NCBI RefSeq assembly: GCF_038396755.1
Contig: NZ_CP149822.1
Location: forward strand, 4,060,001-4,124,000
Source: Chitinophaga pollutisoli
GTDB taxonomy: Bacteria > Bacteroidota > Bacteroidia > Chitinophagales > Chitinophagaceae
Length of the DNA stretch: 64,000 bases
Direction of reading: 5' to 3'
The notes beneath the pieces are model-generated. The model did not search any database, was not told the DNA's origin, and saw nothing but the letters and a program-made list of their open reading frames with translations. The position numbers and the translations under genes were made by a program. Positions 38,532 through 49,126 of this stretch are shown piece after piece. Position 1 is the stretch's first letter, and every line of letters starts with the position of its first letter.

Positions 38532-40255
38532 TCAATCGGGCTTTTTCCCGTCGAGAAAAGTGTTAATCGTATTGATTTCGGCCTGGCTTTCGCCGTTCTG
38601 GCCAATGGTGTAGCTGGAGTAGAAGTGCTCGGCGGAGCCGGCGCCATTATCCAGGTCGATGTTCCGGCGCAGGTAAGCGGGGATGTTTTCGATCTCCTGG
38701 TTGTTATCCATGTTCTTCACGTTGAAGCTGATGCTGCGGAGCTTGGCCACGCGCTCGAGCTGTTTCCTCTTCTGTTCTTCGGCCTGGTCGTCGTGCAGTT
38801 GCTGGGGCTGCGGGGGAGGAGCGGGCGTTGGGGCCGGTTCTTCCTCTTTGTAGACCATCTTCATTTCGTCCTGCTGGTTATTGGTATTCACCGGTTCCAC
38901 GTAGATATTGGAGGGACGGTTGAGGTACCCTCCGGAACCTGCGCTGGTAGCGGGTTTTTGCTGCGCGGGTTGTGCTTGCGGCTGGGGAGCTGCCTGGGCT
39001 TGGGGTGCGGCGGGTTCTACAGGCTCGATGTTGAGCGTATAGGTCTCGCGTTCCGGTTGCTGGGGAGCCGGGGGAGGAAAGAAGCGGCGCTGGCCGGGTG
39101 GGTAACGGTAGGCTCCACGAGGCGGGGCGCCATCACGTCGAGGATTTCAGGCTCGTCGTCGGTGAAGAGCGTGGCCTGGTTGTGCATTTTCTTTTCTTCG
39201 CCGTCGCCGCCGAGGGTCATCACGATTTTAGGCTCTTCTTTCGGTTCTGCCGAAGGCGTTGCCTGTTGTTGCTTCGCCTGGCGGATGGGGTTTTGTTCAA
39301 AGCCGGTGGCGATGATCGTAACGCCCAGGTTTTGCTCCAGCGACTGGTCGTAACCCACACCGAGGATCACGTCGCAATCTTCGCCGGCCATGCTTTGCAC
39401 ATAGGCCTGGATGATATCCATTTCATCGAGCGTGTGCTCGAATTCGCCTTCGGCGGAGGAAATATTGATGAGGATCCATTTGGCGCCTTTGATATCGTTG
39501 TCGTTCAGCAGCGGGGAAGTCAGCGCGTCTTCGATCGCTCGCTGCGCGCGGTTTTCGCCGTCAGCCACCGCCGATCCGAGGATGGCTACGCCGCCGTTGC
39601 GCATCACGGTGCACACATCGGCGAAATCGACGTTGATCTGGCCGGTGGAGTTGATCACGTCGGTGATACATTTGGCTGCCGTTGCCAGTACGTTGTCCGC
39701 TTTTTCGAATGCGGCCTTGAATTTAAGGTCGCCGAATTTCTGGCGGAGTTTGTCGTTGGAAATGATCAGCAGGGTATCGACGTAATCTTTCAGGCGGTTG
39801 ATGCCTTCTTCTGCCTGCAGCATTCTCTTTTTCCCTTCGTAAGAGAAAGGCGTGGTAACGATGCCCACGGTGAGGATACCCAGTTCCTTGCATATTTTGG
39901 CGATGATGGGAGCGCCTCCGGTGCCGGTGCCGCCGCCCATGCCTGCAGTGATGAACGCCATTTTGGTGTTCACCTCCAGTATTTTTTTGATTTCTTCAAA
40001 TGATTCTTCCGTTGCCTGCTCGCCGATCCGGGGATTGGCGCCGGCTCCGAGCCCCTGCGTCAGATGCGGTCCCAGCTGTACCTTGTTGGGTACGGGGCTG
40101 TTTGCAATCGCCTGTGCGTCGGTATTGCAAATAATGAAGTTCACCCCCTCGATGTTCTGACTGAACATGTGGTTGACCGCATTGCTTCCTCCGCCACCAA
40201 TGCCTATCACCTTGATGATGGAAGATTTTTCCTTTGGAAGATCAAAATGTATCAT
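38532..40255 (-). pseudogene. ftsZ: Cell division protein FtsZ, interrupted by one missing base
   Basis: Tubulin-like GTPase that forms the Z-ring; 574 aa once repaired. Nucleotide site GIGGGGSNAVNH (18-29), tubulin signature GGGTGTGGAP (about 107-116), C-terminal GTPase half to about residue 320, then a Gln/Pro-rich linker. The conserved C-terminal peptide IPAYLRRN (525-532) binds FtsA-type anchors. The frame breaks in the C5 run (39070-39074 on the plus strand): a sixth C gives SFLPPAPQQPERETY and continues to the stop at 38532. As written the protein ends at 39017 after 412 aa without the essential tail. An essential gene broken this way points to sequence error. Confidence 0.9.
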
Positions 40256-40364
40256 GACTCTAGCTCTTTATATGGGTTAGTATTAGTGGTGTACCGTATC
40301 CTACGTTACGCTTTGATCGATTTTATGTGAATCTTAATGAATTGCAACAATCAAGCCGAAACCA

Positions 40365-41774
40365 TTACAGTTTGGCGTCTTCTTCTTCGGTGAACATGTC
40401 GATGATTTTTGTCTTCATCCTGTCCAGGAACCCTTTGAGGGAAGCGTTGCGCTCGCGGGACTTGCGGTCCTGGCGCGCGTCCGCCGTTTCTTCTTCCGCT
40501 TCTTCTTCCATCCACTCGTCTCCGGATTCGGCCTGGCGGGCCACTCTTTCCTTCGCGAAGTAGCTGGTGTTGATTTTCACGTAATTCTCCTCGAGTGCGC
40601 GGCGATCGTTCTCGTAGTCGTTGTAACCTTTGAGAATGAGCCCCACACAAGTGGCGTACATGGGCTTCGTCAGCTCGTCGGTATGGCCGCTGGCGAGGTG
40701 CTCGTTCGGGTAACCGATGCGGGCGCTCACGCCGGTGGTGTATTCCGTCAGCTGGATGAGGTGCTTCAGCTGGGAACCGCCGCCGGTCAGGATGATGCCG
40801 CCGTTGAGCATCTTGTTGTCCATGCCGATCTGTTTCAGGTGGTACACCACGAAATCGAGGATCTCGCTCATGCGCGCCTGGATGATGTGGGCCAGGTTCT
40901 TCACGGAGATCTCTTTCGGGCTCTGGCCGCGCAGGCCGGGGATGGTGATGTAGGCGTTGTTCTTGGCTTCGTCCGCGAGGGCGTAACCGAACTGCACCTT
41001 CATCTGCTCCGCCTGGGTCTTCAGCACGCCAAGGCCGTTTTTGATATCGTTGGTAATATTTTCGCCGCCGTACGGGATTACAGCGGTATGTTTCAGGACG
41101 CCTTCATAGAAAACAGCCAGGTCGGTGGTACCGCCACCGATGTCTACAATCGCAACTCCGGCTTCGAAATCCATGTCGCACATAACGGCCGCGGCGGATG
41201 CAAGGGGCTGGAGTACCAGGTCTTTAATACGAAGACCGGATTTCTCCACGCTGCGGTTGATATTGCGGATGGCGTTTTTGTCGCCGGTAATGATGTGGAA
41301 ATTCGCACCCACTTTCACACCGCTCATCCCGATGGGATAGGTGATGTTCTGCAGGGCATCCACGATATACTGCTGCGGGATCACGTCAATGATCTGATCG
41401 CTGGCAGGAATAACCGTTTTATACTGATCGTTGATCAGCTGGTCAATGTCTTTCTGGGAGATCTCCGCGTCGGTATCGTTCCGCACGATGTCTCCCCGGG
41501 TCTGCAAACTTTTGATATGATGGCCTGCGATGCCTACATACACCTCGTTGATCTCGAGGTTAGGATTGGATGCATAGCAGTTTTCCAGCGCCTGTCTGAT
41601 GGCTTTGATTGTCTGATCGATGTTCAGTACCATACCGTGCTGTACACCGAAAGATGGGGCTTTCCCGAATCCGAGGATTTCCAATTTCCCGTATTCATTC
41701 TTCCTTCCTGCGATGGCTGCTATCTTCGTGGTTCCAATGTCGAGACCTACAATGATGGGAGCTTCCTGATTCAT
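40365..41774 (-). CDS. ftsA: Cell division protein FtsA
   Basis: 469 aa actin-like ATPase that anchors FtsZ to the membrane. Phosphate 1 motif GLDIGTTKIAAIAG, the SHS2-like 1C insert (VYVGIAGHHIKS), phosphate 2 VDIGGGTTDLA and adenosine motif LTGGGSQLKH. It ends with a basic stretch and a short amphipathic segment (FLDRMKTKIIDMF), the usual membrane-targeting helix. 109 bases upstream of ftsZ. Confidence 0.96.
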   Translation of the reverse strand: MNQEAPIIVGLDIGTTKIAAIAGRKNEYGKLEILGFGKAPSFGVQHGMVLNIDQTIKAIRQALENCYASNPNLEINEVYVGIAGHHIKSLQTRGDIVRNDTDAEISQKDIDQLINDQYKTVIPASDQIIDVIPQQYIVDALQNITYPIGMSGVKVGANFHIITGDKNAIRNINRSVEKSGLRIKDLVLQPLASAAAVMCDMDFEAGVAIVDIGGGTTDLAVFYEGVLKHTAVIPYGGENITNDIKNGLGVLKTQAEQMKVQFGYALADEAKNNAYITIPGLRGQSPKEISVKNLAHIIQARMSEILDFVVYHLKQIGMDNKMLNGGIILTGGGSQLKHLIQLTEYTTGVSARIGYPNEHLASGHTDELTKPMYATCVGLILKGYNDYENDRRALEENYVKINTSYFAKERVARQAESGDEWMEEEAEEETADARQDRKSRERNASLKGFLDRMKTKIIDMFTEEEDAKL

Positions 41775-41789
41775 GGTTCTTTATTGTTT

Positions 41790-42827
41790 TTAGTTGCGAT
41801 TACGTTGATTAGGTTTCTGATATACTGCCCGGGGTTGTTGCCGGTCGCCGCTTGCGGGCTTTGGCGTTTTTTTCGGGGCAGGTTTTGCAGCGGGTTTCGC
41901 CGGTTGCTTTGCCGGCTTCTTATCCGCAGATTTGGAAGGTGCCGCCGCCACTGGCGCCGCCGTAGCGGCATGGTCATCGTCGTTAGCCTCGATATCGGCC
42001 GCCGTCGAATCCTTGTACATGGGCGGAGGAGGCGCGCTCTTGCCATCTCTTCTCGTTCCGATCACCTGTTCTTTGAACGCTACGTTGAGACGGGTGTAGG
42101 TGTTCCAGCCCGCTTTGCTGAGGCCGTCTTTGTAAAAGACAAGCAGGCGGTCGAATTTGTTGGCTACATCCGTCCCATCTCCAAAATATACCACATGGTC
42201 GCCGAGTTTTGGAATAAACTCGAACTTCCGGTCTTCTGTAATTACTACTTGTTCTACCTGCGCATTCCAGAACGTGTCTGCCGCGATGAAGGCGGCCATG
42301 TCGCGCATCTGGGCGTAGAGCGCACTGTCTTCCTTCCGGAGCTTTTGCGCGTCGGCCGGGAAGTTGGTGAAAACGGGCACCCGCGCGGAGTACCTATCCG
42401 AAACCGGGATGCGCTCGCCGTCGCCGTCGAGGTAGAAGCTGTTGCCGGAGAAGGTGAACACACGGGCCAGGGGATCGCGTTGCTCCACTTCCACCTGCAA
42501 CAGATCGTTGTTATCGATGAACAGCTGCGCCGACCGGATCCAGGGATCCCTTTCCACGATCTTTTCCAATTGCGCGAGGTTTACCTCGCTGATCGGCCTG
42601 CCCGTGGGATTGAGGGTTTTATCGGCCGTGATCAGCGCTTTTACATCTTTCGAATCCACGAAGGCATTGCGGTCGTCGCCTTTCAGCGTTACGCGGATGC
42701 CTTTGCATTTGGCGCTGTCCTTGTCATTCACCGCCGCCGCCACCAGCACGGCAAAGCCCGCCAGCACGCCGCTCCAGAGGAGGACGGTCACGATGCGCTT
42801 CATTGCCGTTTTTGTTTTCAGTTGCAT
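41790..42827 (-). CDS. ftsQ: FtsQ/DivIB-type cell division protein
   Basis: 345 aa. Short cytoplasmic N-terminus, one helix (about 12-31), POTRA domain (GIRVTLKGDDRNAFVDSKDV, PTGRPISEVNLAQLE) and beta domain to about residue 265. Then follows a 74-residue tail: acidic Asp/Ala-rich, next Lys-Pro-Ala repeats, ending NQRNRN. Periplasmic divisome linker; the basic tail is not part of the core fold. Lies 15 bases before ftsA. Confidence 0.88.
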   Translation of the reverse strand: MQLKTKTAMKRIVTVLLWSGVLAGFAVLVAAAVNDKDSAKCKGIRVTLKGDDRNAFVDSKDVKALITADKTLNPTGRPISEVNLAQLEKIVERDPWIRSAQLFIDNNDLLQVEVEQRDPLARVFTFSGNSFYLDGDGERIPVSDRYSARVPVFTNFPADAQKLRKEDSALYAQMRDMAAFIAADTFWNAQVEQVVITEDRKFEFIPKLGDHVVYFGDGTDVANKFDRLLVFYKDGLSKAGWNTYTRLNVAFKEQVIGTRRDGKSAPPPPMYKDSTAADIEANDDDHAATAAPVAAAPSKSADKKPAKQPAKPAAKPAPKKTPKPASGDRQQPRAVYQKPNQRNRN

Positions 42828-42843
42828 GATGAATGGATGTTTA

Positions 42844-44202
42844 TTATTGTTTGTTTATAATGTCTTTCAATGGTTCCCGCAGCAGATCGATGTCTCCGGC
42901 CCCTGCGGTGATCAGCAGTTCCGCGGGATGCGATTCGATCCATGCCGGCACTGCGTCCCTGTCCATAATCCTTACATCCGGTCCTTTAATCCTGTCGGCG
43001 ATCATCTGCGTGGTCACTCCTTCGATGGGGAGCTCGCGCGCGGGGTAGATCGGGAGGAGGATCACTTCGTCGGCCAGCGACAGCGTTTCCCCGAATCCGT
43101 CCGCGAAATCGCGGGTGCGGGAGAAGAGGTGCGGCTGGAAGATCACCGTGCATTTTTTGCCCCTGAACAACGTCTTGGCGCTCGTGATGAGGGCGCGGAG
43201 CTCCTCGGGGTGATGCGCGTAATCGTCGATATACACATGCCGGTCGCGCTTTACCAGGTATTCGAAACGCCGGCGGATACCTTTGAAGGAAGCCACCGCG
43301 CTGCGGATTTTATCATTCGATATGCCGAGGATATGCGCCACGGAAATGGCGGCCACGGCGTTTTCCACGTTGTGCATGCCGCCGATACGCAGCTGCACGT
43401 TGTCGATCATCCAATCCTGCTGCACCACGTCGAACTCATATCCGCCATCATCCAGCCGGATGTTGGTGGCGTAGATGTCGGCAGCATCGTTCTGCAGGCT
43501 GTAATCCAGGCGGTTGTCGCCTTTCAGCTCCGAGCCGCGGTGCAGGCCGTGTTTCACCAGCAGTGTACCGTTCGGCTTAATGTTGGTGGTATATTGAATG
43601 AATGCTTTTTCCACTTCTTCGGCGGTGCCGTAGATATCGAGGTGGTCGGGGTCCATGGCGGTAAGCACTGCGATGTCCGGGCTCAGCTTCAGGAACGAGC
43701 GGTCGTATTCATCGGCTTCGATGACGGCGACTTGCTTTTCACTCGACCAGAAATTTTTCCCGTAATTGGCGCTCACGCCGCCGAGGAAGGCGTTGCAGCC
43801 GTAACCGGAGTCGCGGAGCAGGTGGGCAATCATGGTGGACACGGTGGTTTTGCCATGGGTGCCGGCCACGGTGATGGCGAAGAGCGAGCGGGTGATTTCC
43901 TGGAGCACGTCGCTGCGTTTCACCACTTCGTAACCATTTTCACGGTAGTACGCGAGTTCGGTCATGGAGGCCGGAATGGCCGGGGTGTACACCACCAGCT
44001 GCGCTTCCCGGTCGATGAGCGAAATGTCGTCGGTATAATGAATGCGGATGCCTTCCGCTTCGAGTTGTTGCGTAAGTTGGGTGGAGGTTCTGTCGTACCC
44101 GCTCACGGTTACTCCTTTTTCGTTGAAGTAGCGAGCGATGGCGGACATGCCGATGCCTCCGATGCCTACAAAATAGATCCTATGTAATTTGTTCAAATCC
44201 AT
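42844..44202 (-). CDS. murC: UDP-N-acetylmuramate--L-alanine ligase
   Basis: 452 aa. First Mur ligase in peptidoglycan precursor synthesis. N-terminal Rossmann GIGGIGMSAIARYF, ATP P-loop GTHGKTTVSTM, ligase motifs EADEYDRSFL and HHPEE. Read 16 bases before ftsQ in the cluster. Confidence 0.97.
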   Translation of the reverse strand: MDLNKLHRIYFVGIGGIGMSAIARYFNEKGVTVSGYDRTSTQLTQQLEAEGIRIHYTDDISLIDREAQLVVYTPAIPASMTELAYYRENGYEVVKRSDVLQEITRSLFAITVAGTHGKTTVSTMIAHLLRDSGYGCNAFLGGVSANYGKNFWSSEKQVAVIEADEYDRSFLKLSPDIAVLTAMDPDHLDIYGTAEEVEKAFIQYTTNIKPNGTLLVKHGLHRGSELKGDNRLDYSLQNDAADIYATNIRLDDGGYEFDVVQQDWMIDNVQLRIGGMHNVENAVAAISVAHILGISNDKIRSAVASFKGIRRRFEYLVKRDRHVYIDDYAHHPEELRALITSAKTLFRGKKCTVIFQPHLFSRTRDFADGFGETLSLADEVILLPIYPARELPIEGVTTQMIADRIKGPDVRIMDRDAVPAWIESHPAELLITAGAGDIDLLREPLKDIINKQ

Positions 44203-44206
44203 CCTG

Positions 44207-45307
44207 TTATTTTATCAGCCCGAGCACAGCGCGGGCGATGGTCATATCTGCGTTTTTGTTGCCCAGGGGGGCGATATTGGTTTCGAGTTGTTGCATGAGC
44301 GCTTTGTTCTGCACCAGGCTCAGGGCTTCGTTGGCCAGCCTTGCGCCGGCTTCGGCGTCCGGGATGAGCAGGGCGGCGTTTTTGTGCACGAGGCTCTCCG
44401 CGTTTTTAGTTTGGTGGTCTTCGGCCGCAAACGGGTAGGGCACGAAGATCACGGGTTTCTGCGCCACACACAGCTCCGCGATGGCGAGGGCGCCTGCGCG
44501 GGAGATGACGGCGTCGGCCGCTTTATAGGCAAAGTCCATGACGTTGATGAAGTCGAAGACTTTGACATGCGTGGCGTAAGGCGCTGCGGCGGCTTTGGCG
44601 GTTTCGTAAAACAACTTTCCAGTCTGCCAGATCAGCTGCACATCTTTATTCACGAAATCCGCCAGATGGGGCAGGAGGGCTTCGTTAATAGATTTTGCTC
44701 CCAGGCTTCCGCCCACGGCGAATACGGTAGGCTTGCCCATCATGAGGCCGAAGTGGCGCATGGCCTCTTCTTTGGTGACGGCGCTCTGTGTGATGGACCC
44801 GCGCACGGGGTTGCCGGTGTATAATATTTTATCGGCGGGGAAGAAGGCATCCATGCCTTCGTAGCCAACGCAGATGACGTTGGCTTTCCTGCCGAGGATT
44901 TTATTGCTTTTGCCCGCATAGGAATTTTGTTCCTGGATGAGGCTGGGAATGCCCATTTTCTGCGCTTTCCGCAGGATGGGGAAGGAGGCATAGCCGCCCA
45001 CGCCCACGACCGCGTCCGGTTGGAAGCGGCGGAGGATGTTGCGCGCCTGGCGGAGGCTTTTGAGCAGCTTGAAGGGCAGCAGTATATTTTTGAAGATATT
45101 GCTGCGGTTGAAGCCGGCGATCTCAAGGCCTTCGATGGGATACCCTGCCTGGGGCACTTTCTCCATTTCCATTTTTCCGATGGCGCCTACAAACAGGATG
45201 TCCGCATCCGCTTCGATCTTGCGGATGGCGTTGGCGATGGCGATCGCGGGGAAGATGTGCCCCCCGGTTCCGCCCCCTGCTATGATAATCCTGTGTGCCA
45301 AATTCAA
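44207..45307 (-). CDS. murG: UDP-GlcNAc:lipid I N-acetylglucosaminyltransferase
   Basis: 366 aa GT28 enzyme that makes lipid II at the inner membrane. N-terminal glycine loop GGGTGGHIFPAIAIA, second loop GVGGYASFPIL, sugar-nucleotide site SRAGALAIAELC and PYPFAAEDHQTKNA. Four bases separate it from murC. Confidence 0.97.
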   Translation of the reverse strand: MNLAHRIIIAGGGTGGHIFPAIAIANAIRKIEADADILFVGAIGKMEMEKVPQAGYPIEGLEIAGFNRSNIFKNILLPFKLLKSLRQARNILRRFQPDAVVGVGGYASFPILRKAQKMGIPSLIQEQNSYAGKSNKILGRKANVICVGYEGMDAFFPADKILYTGNPVRGSITQSAVTKEEAMRHFGLMMGKPTVFAVGGSLGAKSINEALLPHLADFVNKDVQLIWQTGKLFYETAKAAAAPYATHVKVFDFINVMDFAYKAADAVISRAGALAIAELCVAQKPVIFVPYPFAAEDHQTKNAESLVHKNAALLIPDAEAGARLANEALSLVQNKALMQQLETNIAPLGNKNADMTIARAVLGLIK

Positions 45308-45321
45308 AATGATTTATATGA

Positions 45322-46488
45322 TTATGCAGCCGCTGCCTGCGCAGCTACCGCTTGTTTTTGTTCCGCTTCTTCCACATGCCGCGATACGCTGAGGATGATG
45401 CCGATGGATAAACTGGTGAAGATCACCGAAGACCCGCCCATACTTACCAGCGGCAACGTCAATCCCGTTACGGGTAATAGGTTCACGTTCACTGCCATGT
45501 GCATCAACGCCTGTATCACCAATGTTACGCTCAGGCCCAGTGCCAGGAACGCGCCGAAGGCATACGGACAATTCTTAAAAATCCGGATACTTCTGAGGAG
45601 TAAAATGAGGTAAGCGGCCATCACCAAAAAGGCGCCAAAGATACCATACTCTTCAAGAATTATCGCAAAAATAAAATCGGAATACGGGTGCGGAAGAAAA
45701 TTTCTTGCCGTACTGTTTCCGGGCCCTTTTCCCAGCAATCCTCCGTTCACGATCCCGATCTTCGCCTGCTGCACCTGGTAGGGCTCTTCATGCGATTCGG
45801 TTGACGTAAAACTCTCAATACGGTTGAGCCATGTTTTGGTACGCCCTTCCATGCCTGTGAGCTTCGCGATCCCGAACATCAGCACCACCAGCACCGTGCC
45901 CGCCGCCACCATGCCCGCAAGGAATTTCAACGGCACCCGGCCGATGAAACACAACAGCATGCAGCTGGCGCCCAGCAACAGGGCGGTCGACATGTTCGCG
46001 GGCATGATCAGCCCGCAAATAATCGCCACCGGCAGAATGATCGGTAGGAATCCTTTCCTGAAATCCTCTATCACTCCCTGTTTCTTCGACAACTGCCGCG
46101 CCACGTACATGAACAAGGCGAGCTTCGCAATGTCCGACGTCTGAAACGTGAGGTTGATCACCGGCAGCCTGATCCAGCGGCTCGCATCGTTGAAATTCGA
46201 GCCGAAAGCCAGCGTATACACCAGCAGCGGGATGGATAACAAAAATCCGATCTGCGCCACCCGGGAATAAATCGTGTAATTCACCCGGTGGGCGAAATAA
46301 ATGATGAGAATCCCGAGGATCAATACCGACAGCTGCTTGAACAGGTAGTATTCCGTATGCCCGCTGTAAACGCGGTATGCCAAAGAGCCTGTAGAACTGT
46401 AAACAGCCAGTAAGCTTACCGCAGACAGGAAGAACACGATCGTCCATATCACCTTGTCGCCTTTCGTCTTTTGAAGCAGGTTGTTCAC
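45322..46488 (-). CDS. ftsW: SEDS-family peptidoglycan polymerase FtsW
   Basis: 388 aa, about ten helices. SEDS marks: GSNFNDASRWIRLPVINLTFQTSD(IAKLALF) region, LLGASCMLLCFIG, the QQAKIGIVNGGLLGKGPGNS loop and DFIFAIILEEYGIFG. Polymerises lipid II with the class B PBP encoded nearby (ftsI). Confidence 0.95.
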   Translation of the reverse strand: MNNLLQKTKGDKVIWTIVFFLSAVSLLAVYSSTGSLAYRVYSGHTEYYLFKQLSVLILGILIIYFAHRVNYTIYSRVAQIGFLLSIPLLVYTLAFGSNFNDASRWIRLPVINLTFQTSDIAKLALFMYVARQLSKKQGVIEDFRKGFLPIILPVAIICGLIMPANMSTALLLGASCMLLCFIGRVPLKFLAGMVAAGTVLVVLMFGIAKLTGMEGRTKTWLNRIESFTSTESHEEPYQVQQAKIGIVNGGLLGKGPGNSTARNFLPHPYSDFIFAIILEEYGIFGAFLVMAAYLILLLRSIRIFKNCPYAFGAFLALGLSVTLVIQALMHMAVNVNLLPVTGLTLPLVSMGGSSVIFTSLSIGIILSVSRHVEEAEQKQAVAAQAAAA

Positions 46489-46507
46489 GATGTTCCGTTT
46501 TTTATTG

Positions 46508-47851
46508 TTAGAGTGCCCTCACTTCGTCCTTAAAGCTGCGGCCTCTTTCTTCATAATTTTTGAAGAGGTCGAAGCTCGCGCAGGCGGGGGAGAGTAATAC
46601 CACGTCACCTTTGCTGGCCAGGTTAAACGCCTGGCTAACAGCGTCGTGCATGTTGTCGGTATTCACCATCACTTCCATGTCTTTGGACAGTGCTTCATGA
46701 ATGGGGCGGTTGTCTACGCCCAGGCAAACGATCGCTTTCACTTTCTCACGAACCAGTTCGCGAATGGCATCGTAATCGTTTCCTTTGTCCACGCCGCCCA
46801 TGATCAGGATAACGGGCCGCTCCATGCTTTCCAGGGCGAACCATACGCTGTTCACGTTGGTGGCTTTGCTATCGTTGATAAAGTCCACTCCGCGCACGGT
46901 GGCTACGTATTCCATCCTGTGTTCCAGGCTGGAGAACGTGCTGAGGCTTTCCCGGATCTTTTCTTTCCGGATATCCATCGTGCGGCCTGCAATCCCTGCT
47001 GCCATCGAATTATACAGATTATGCTTACCTTTTAATGCCAGATCGTACATCGACATGATTACTGGTTCTTCTTCATTCACCTGAATGTTCAGCTGGTCGT
47101 TCGCTATGAATCCACCTTCTTTCAATTGTTCCATAATGCTAAAAGGTATTGTTGTAGAATAAATGGGTTTCTTGGCCAAATGTTCCCGGATTACCGGGTC
47201 GTCTATACAGTATATAAAATAGTCTTCTTTCGTTTGGTTCATCGCGATGCGGAATTTGCTTTCCACGTAGTTCTGCATCTTGTAATCGTACCGGTCGAGA
47301 TGATCGGGGGTGATGTTCAGGAGGATGGCTACGTTGGGCTTGAAGTCCACGATATCGTCGAGCTGGAAGCTGCTCACTTCCACGATATAATAATCTGCGG
47401 GGTCGGTGGCCACCTGTTTGGCGTAGCTCACACCGATATTCCCCACCAGCGCGGCGTTGAGTCCGGCGGTTTTGAAAATATGATGCGTCATCGCCGTGGT
47501 GGTGCTTTTTCCGTTGCTGCCGGTGATGGCGATCACCTTGCTCGCGTCTTTGCTGCAGCGCCATGCCAGCTCAATCTCTGAAATCACTTTTACGCCACGC
47601 TCGCGCACTTTTTTCATCAGTTCCGTCTTCTCCGGGATACCGGGCGATTTCACAATCTCGTCGGCCCCGAGGATCACATCCCAGGAGTGGTGCCCTTCTT
47701 CGAAAGGAATGTGGTTCACGGCCAGTTCCTGTTTGTACAGGTCTTTGATGGCGCTGCCGTCGGACACGAAAACCTCGTATCCCTGCTTTTTTCCCAGCAG
47801 GGCCGCACCAATGCCGCTTTCTCCGGCTCCGAGTATGACGAGTTTATGCAT
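46508..47851 (-). CDS. murD: UDP-N-acetylmuramoyl-L-alanine--D-glutamate ligase
   Basis: 447 aa. N-terminal GAGESGIGAALLGKKQG, P-loop GSNGKSTTTAM, later NDSKATN and the Mur ligase C-terminal domain ending LSPACASFDLFKNYEERG. Adds D-Glu. Confidence 0.97.
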   Translation of the reverse strand: MHKLVILGAGESGIGAALLGKKQGYEVFVSDGSAIKDLYKQELAVNHIPFEEGHHSWDVILGADEIVKSPGIPEKTELMKKVRERGVKVISEIELAWRCSKDASKVIAITGSNGKSTTTAMTHHIFKTAGLNAALVGNIGVSYAKQVATDPADYYIVEVSSFQLDDIVDFKPNVAILLNITPDHLDRYDYKMQNYVESKFRIAMNQTKEDYFIYCIDDPVIREHLAKKPIYSTTIPFSIMEQLKEGGFIANDQLNIQVNEEEPVIMSMYDLALKGKHNLYNSMAAGIAGRTMDIRKEKIRESLSTFSSLEHRMEYVATVRGVDFINDSKATNVNSVWFALESMERPVILIMGGVDKGNDYDAIRELVREKVKAIVCLGVDNRPIHEALSKDMEVMVNTDNMHDAVSQAFNLASKGDVVLLSPACASFDLFKNYEERGRSFKDEVRAL

Positions 47852-47860
47852 CCGTTTTTA

Positions 47861-49108
47861 TTATCTCATTTTCAAAGTAGCGATGGCGAATACCACGCAC
47901 ATGATCGTTACGATCCAGAAGCGCACAGCGATCTTGCTTTCGTGGTAGCCGAGCTTCTGGTAGTGGTGGTGCAGCGGGCTCATGAGGAACACGCGGCGGC
48001 CTTCACCGTATTTGCGCTTGGTATATTTAAAGTATGCTACCTGGATCATCACGCTGAGGTTCTCCACCAGGAATACGCCGCAGAAGATCGGGATGAGCAG
48101 TTCTTTCCGTACGATAATAGCCAGCGAAGCGATGATGCCTCCCAGCGCGAGGCTCCCCGTATCACCCATGAAAATCTGGGCAGGGTAAGCGTTGTACCAC
48201 AGAAACCCGACGCAGGCCCCCACGAATGCGGCAATAAAGATCGACAGCTCGCCCAGGTTCGGGATGTACATGATATTCAGGTACTCCGCGAACTGGATGT
48301 TGCCGCTGATGTAAGCGAAGATCCCCAGGCAAACACCGATCACGGCCGATACGCCCGTCGCCAGCCCGTCGAGCCCGTCGGTAATGTTCGCCCCATTGGA
48401 CACTGCGGTGATGATGATGATCACGATGAGGATGTAGATCACGAACGTGAACTTCTCGCCGCCGGGTATCCAGGAGATGAGCTTGCTATAATTGAACTCG
48501 TGGTTTTTGACGAAGGGGATGGTGGTGATGGGCGTTTTTACGTCCACGAAACGATGGCCGTCGGGCGTTACGCGCTCATTGCTCACCACTTTCTCATTGG
48601 GCGCCAGCTTTTTTCCGTCCATGATCTCGCGGCTCATCACCACGTTGTTATTAAAGTACAGGGTGGTGCCTACGATCAGCCCGAGGCCTACCTGGCCGAG
48701 GATCTTGAATCTTCCCGCCAGCCCTTCTTTATTCTTTTTGAAAACTTTGATGTAATCATCGATAAACCCGATGAGCCCCAGCCAGATGGTGCAAAGCAGG
48801 ATCAGCAGGATGTATACGTTCATCACCCTGGCAAAGAGCAGGGTGGGGATCACAATGGCGGAAAGGATGATGAGGCCGCCCATGGTGGGGGTACCTTTCT
48901 TGGTCTGTTCGCCTGCCAGCCCGAGGTCGCGGATGGTTTCGCCGATCTGTTTGCGCTGCAGGTATCTCACGATGCGCTTACCCAGCAATAGCGAGATCAC
49001 GAGCGAGAGCAACAGCGCCATGGTTACGCGGAACGTGATGAACTGCCACATCCCGGTGCCGGTGTAGTTGAACTCGTTTTTAAGATAAGTGAACAGATAG
49101 TATAACAT
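47861..49108 (-). CDS. mraY: Phospho-N-acetylmuramoyl-pentapeptide transferase
   Basis: 415 aa, ten-helix membrane enzyme making lipid I. Catalytic aspartates in [13 protein letters not shown] and [24 protein letters not shown] and [10 protein letters not shown] complete the active site. Compared with the 360-aa enterobacterial enzyme it has an extra segment of about 60 residues (around 175-235, [17 protein letters not shown] onward), a known trait of Bacteroidota. Confidence 0.96.
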   Translation of the reverse strand: MLYYLFTYLKNEFNYTGTGMWQFITFRVTMALLLSLVISLLLGKRIVRYLQRKQIGETIRDLGLAGEQTKKGTPTMGGLIILSAIVIPTLLFARVMNVYILLILLCTIWLGLIGFIDDYIKVFKKNKEGLAGRFKILGQVGLGLIVGTTLYFNNNVVMSREIMDGKKLAPNEKVVSNERVTPDGHRFVDVKTPITTIPFVKNHEFNYSKLISWIPGGEKFTFVIYILIVIIIITAVSNGANITDGLDGLATGVSAVIGVCLGIFAYISGNIQFAEYLNIMYIPNLGELSIFIAAFVGACVGFLWYNAYPAQIFMGDTGSLALGGIIASLAIIVRKELLIPIFCGVFLVENLSVMIQVAYFKYTKRKYGEGRRVFLMSPLHHHYQKLGYHESKIAVRFWIVTIMCVVFAIATLKMR

Positions 49109-49126
49109 ATAATTGGTCGTGATCTT

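Noticed and set aside
38532..38900. Separate small gene after ftsZ
   Set aside because: Its product contains the FtsZ C-terminal peptide IPAYLRRN and joins the ftsZ frame with one added base, so it is the end of ftsZ.
40683..42860. 725-codon plus-strand frame across ftsA and ftsQ
   Set aside because: It spans two well-defined dcw genes in antisense and has no recognisable domain; a shadow of GC-rich codons.
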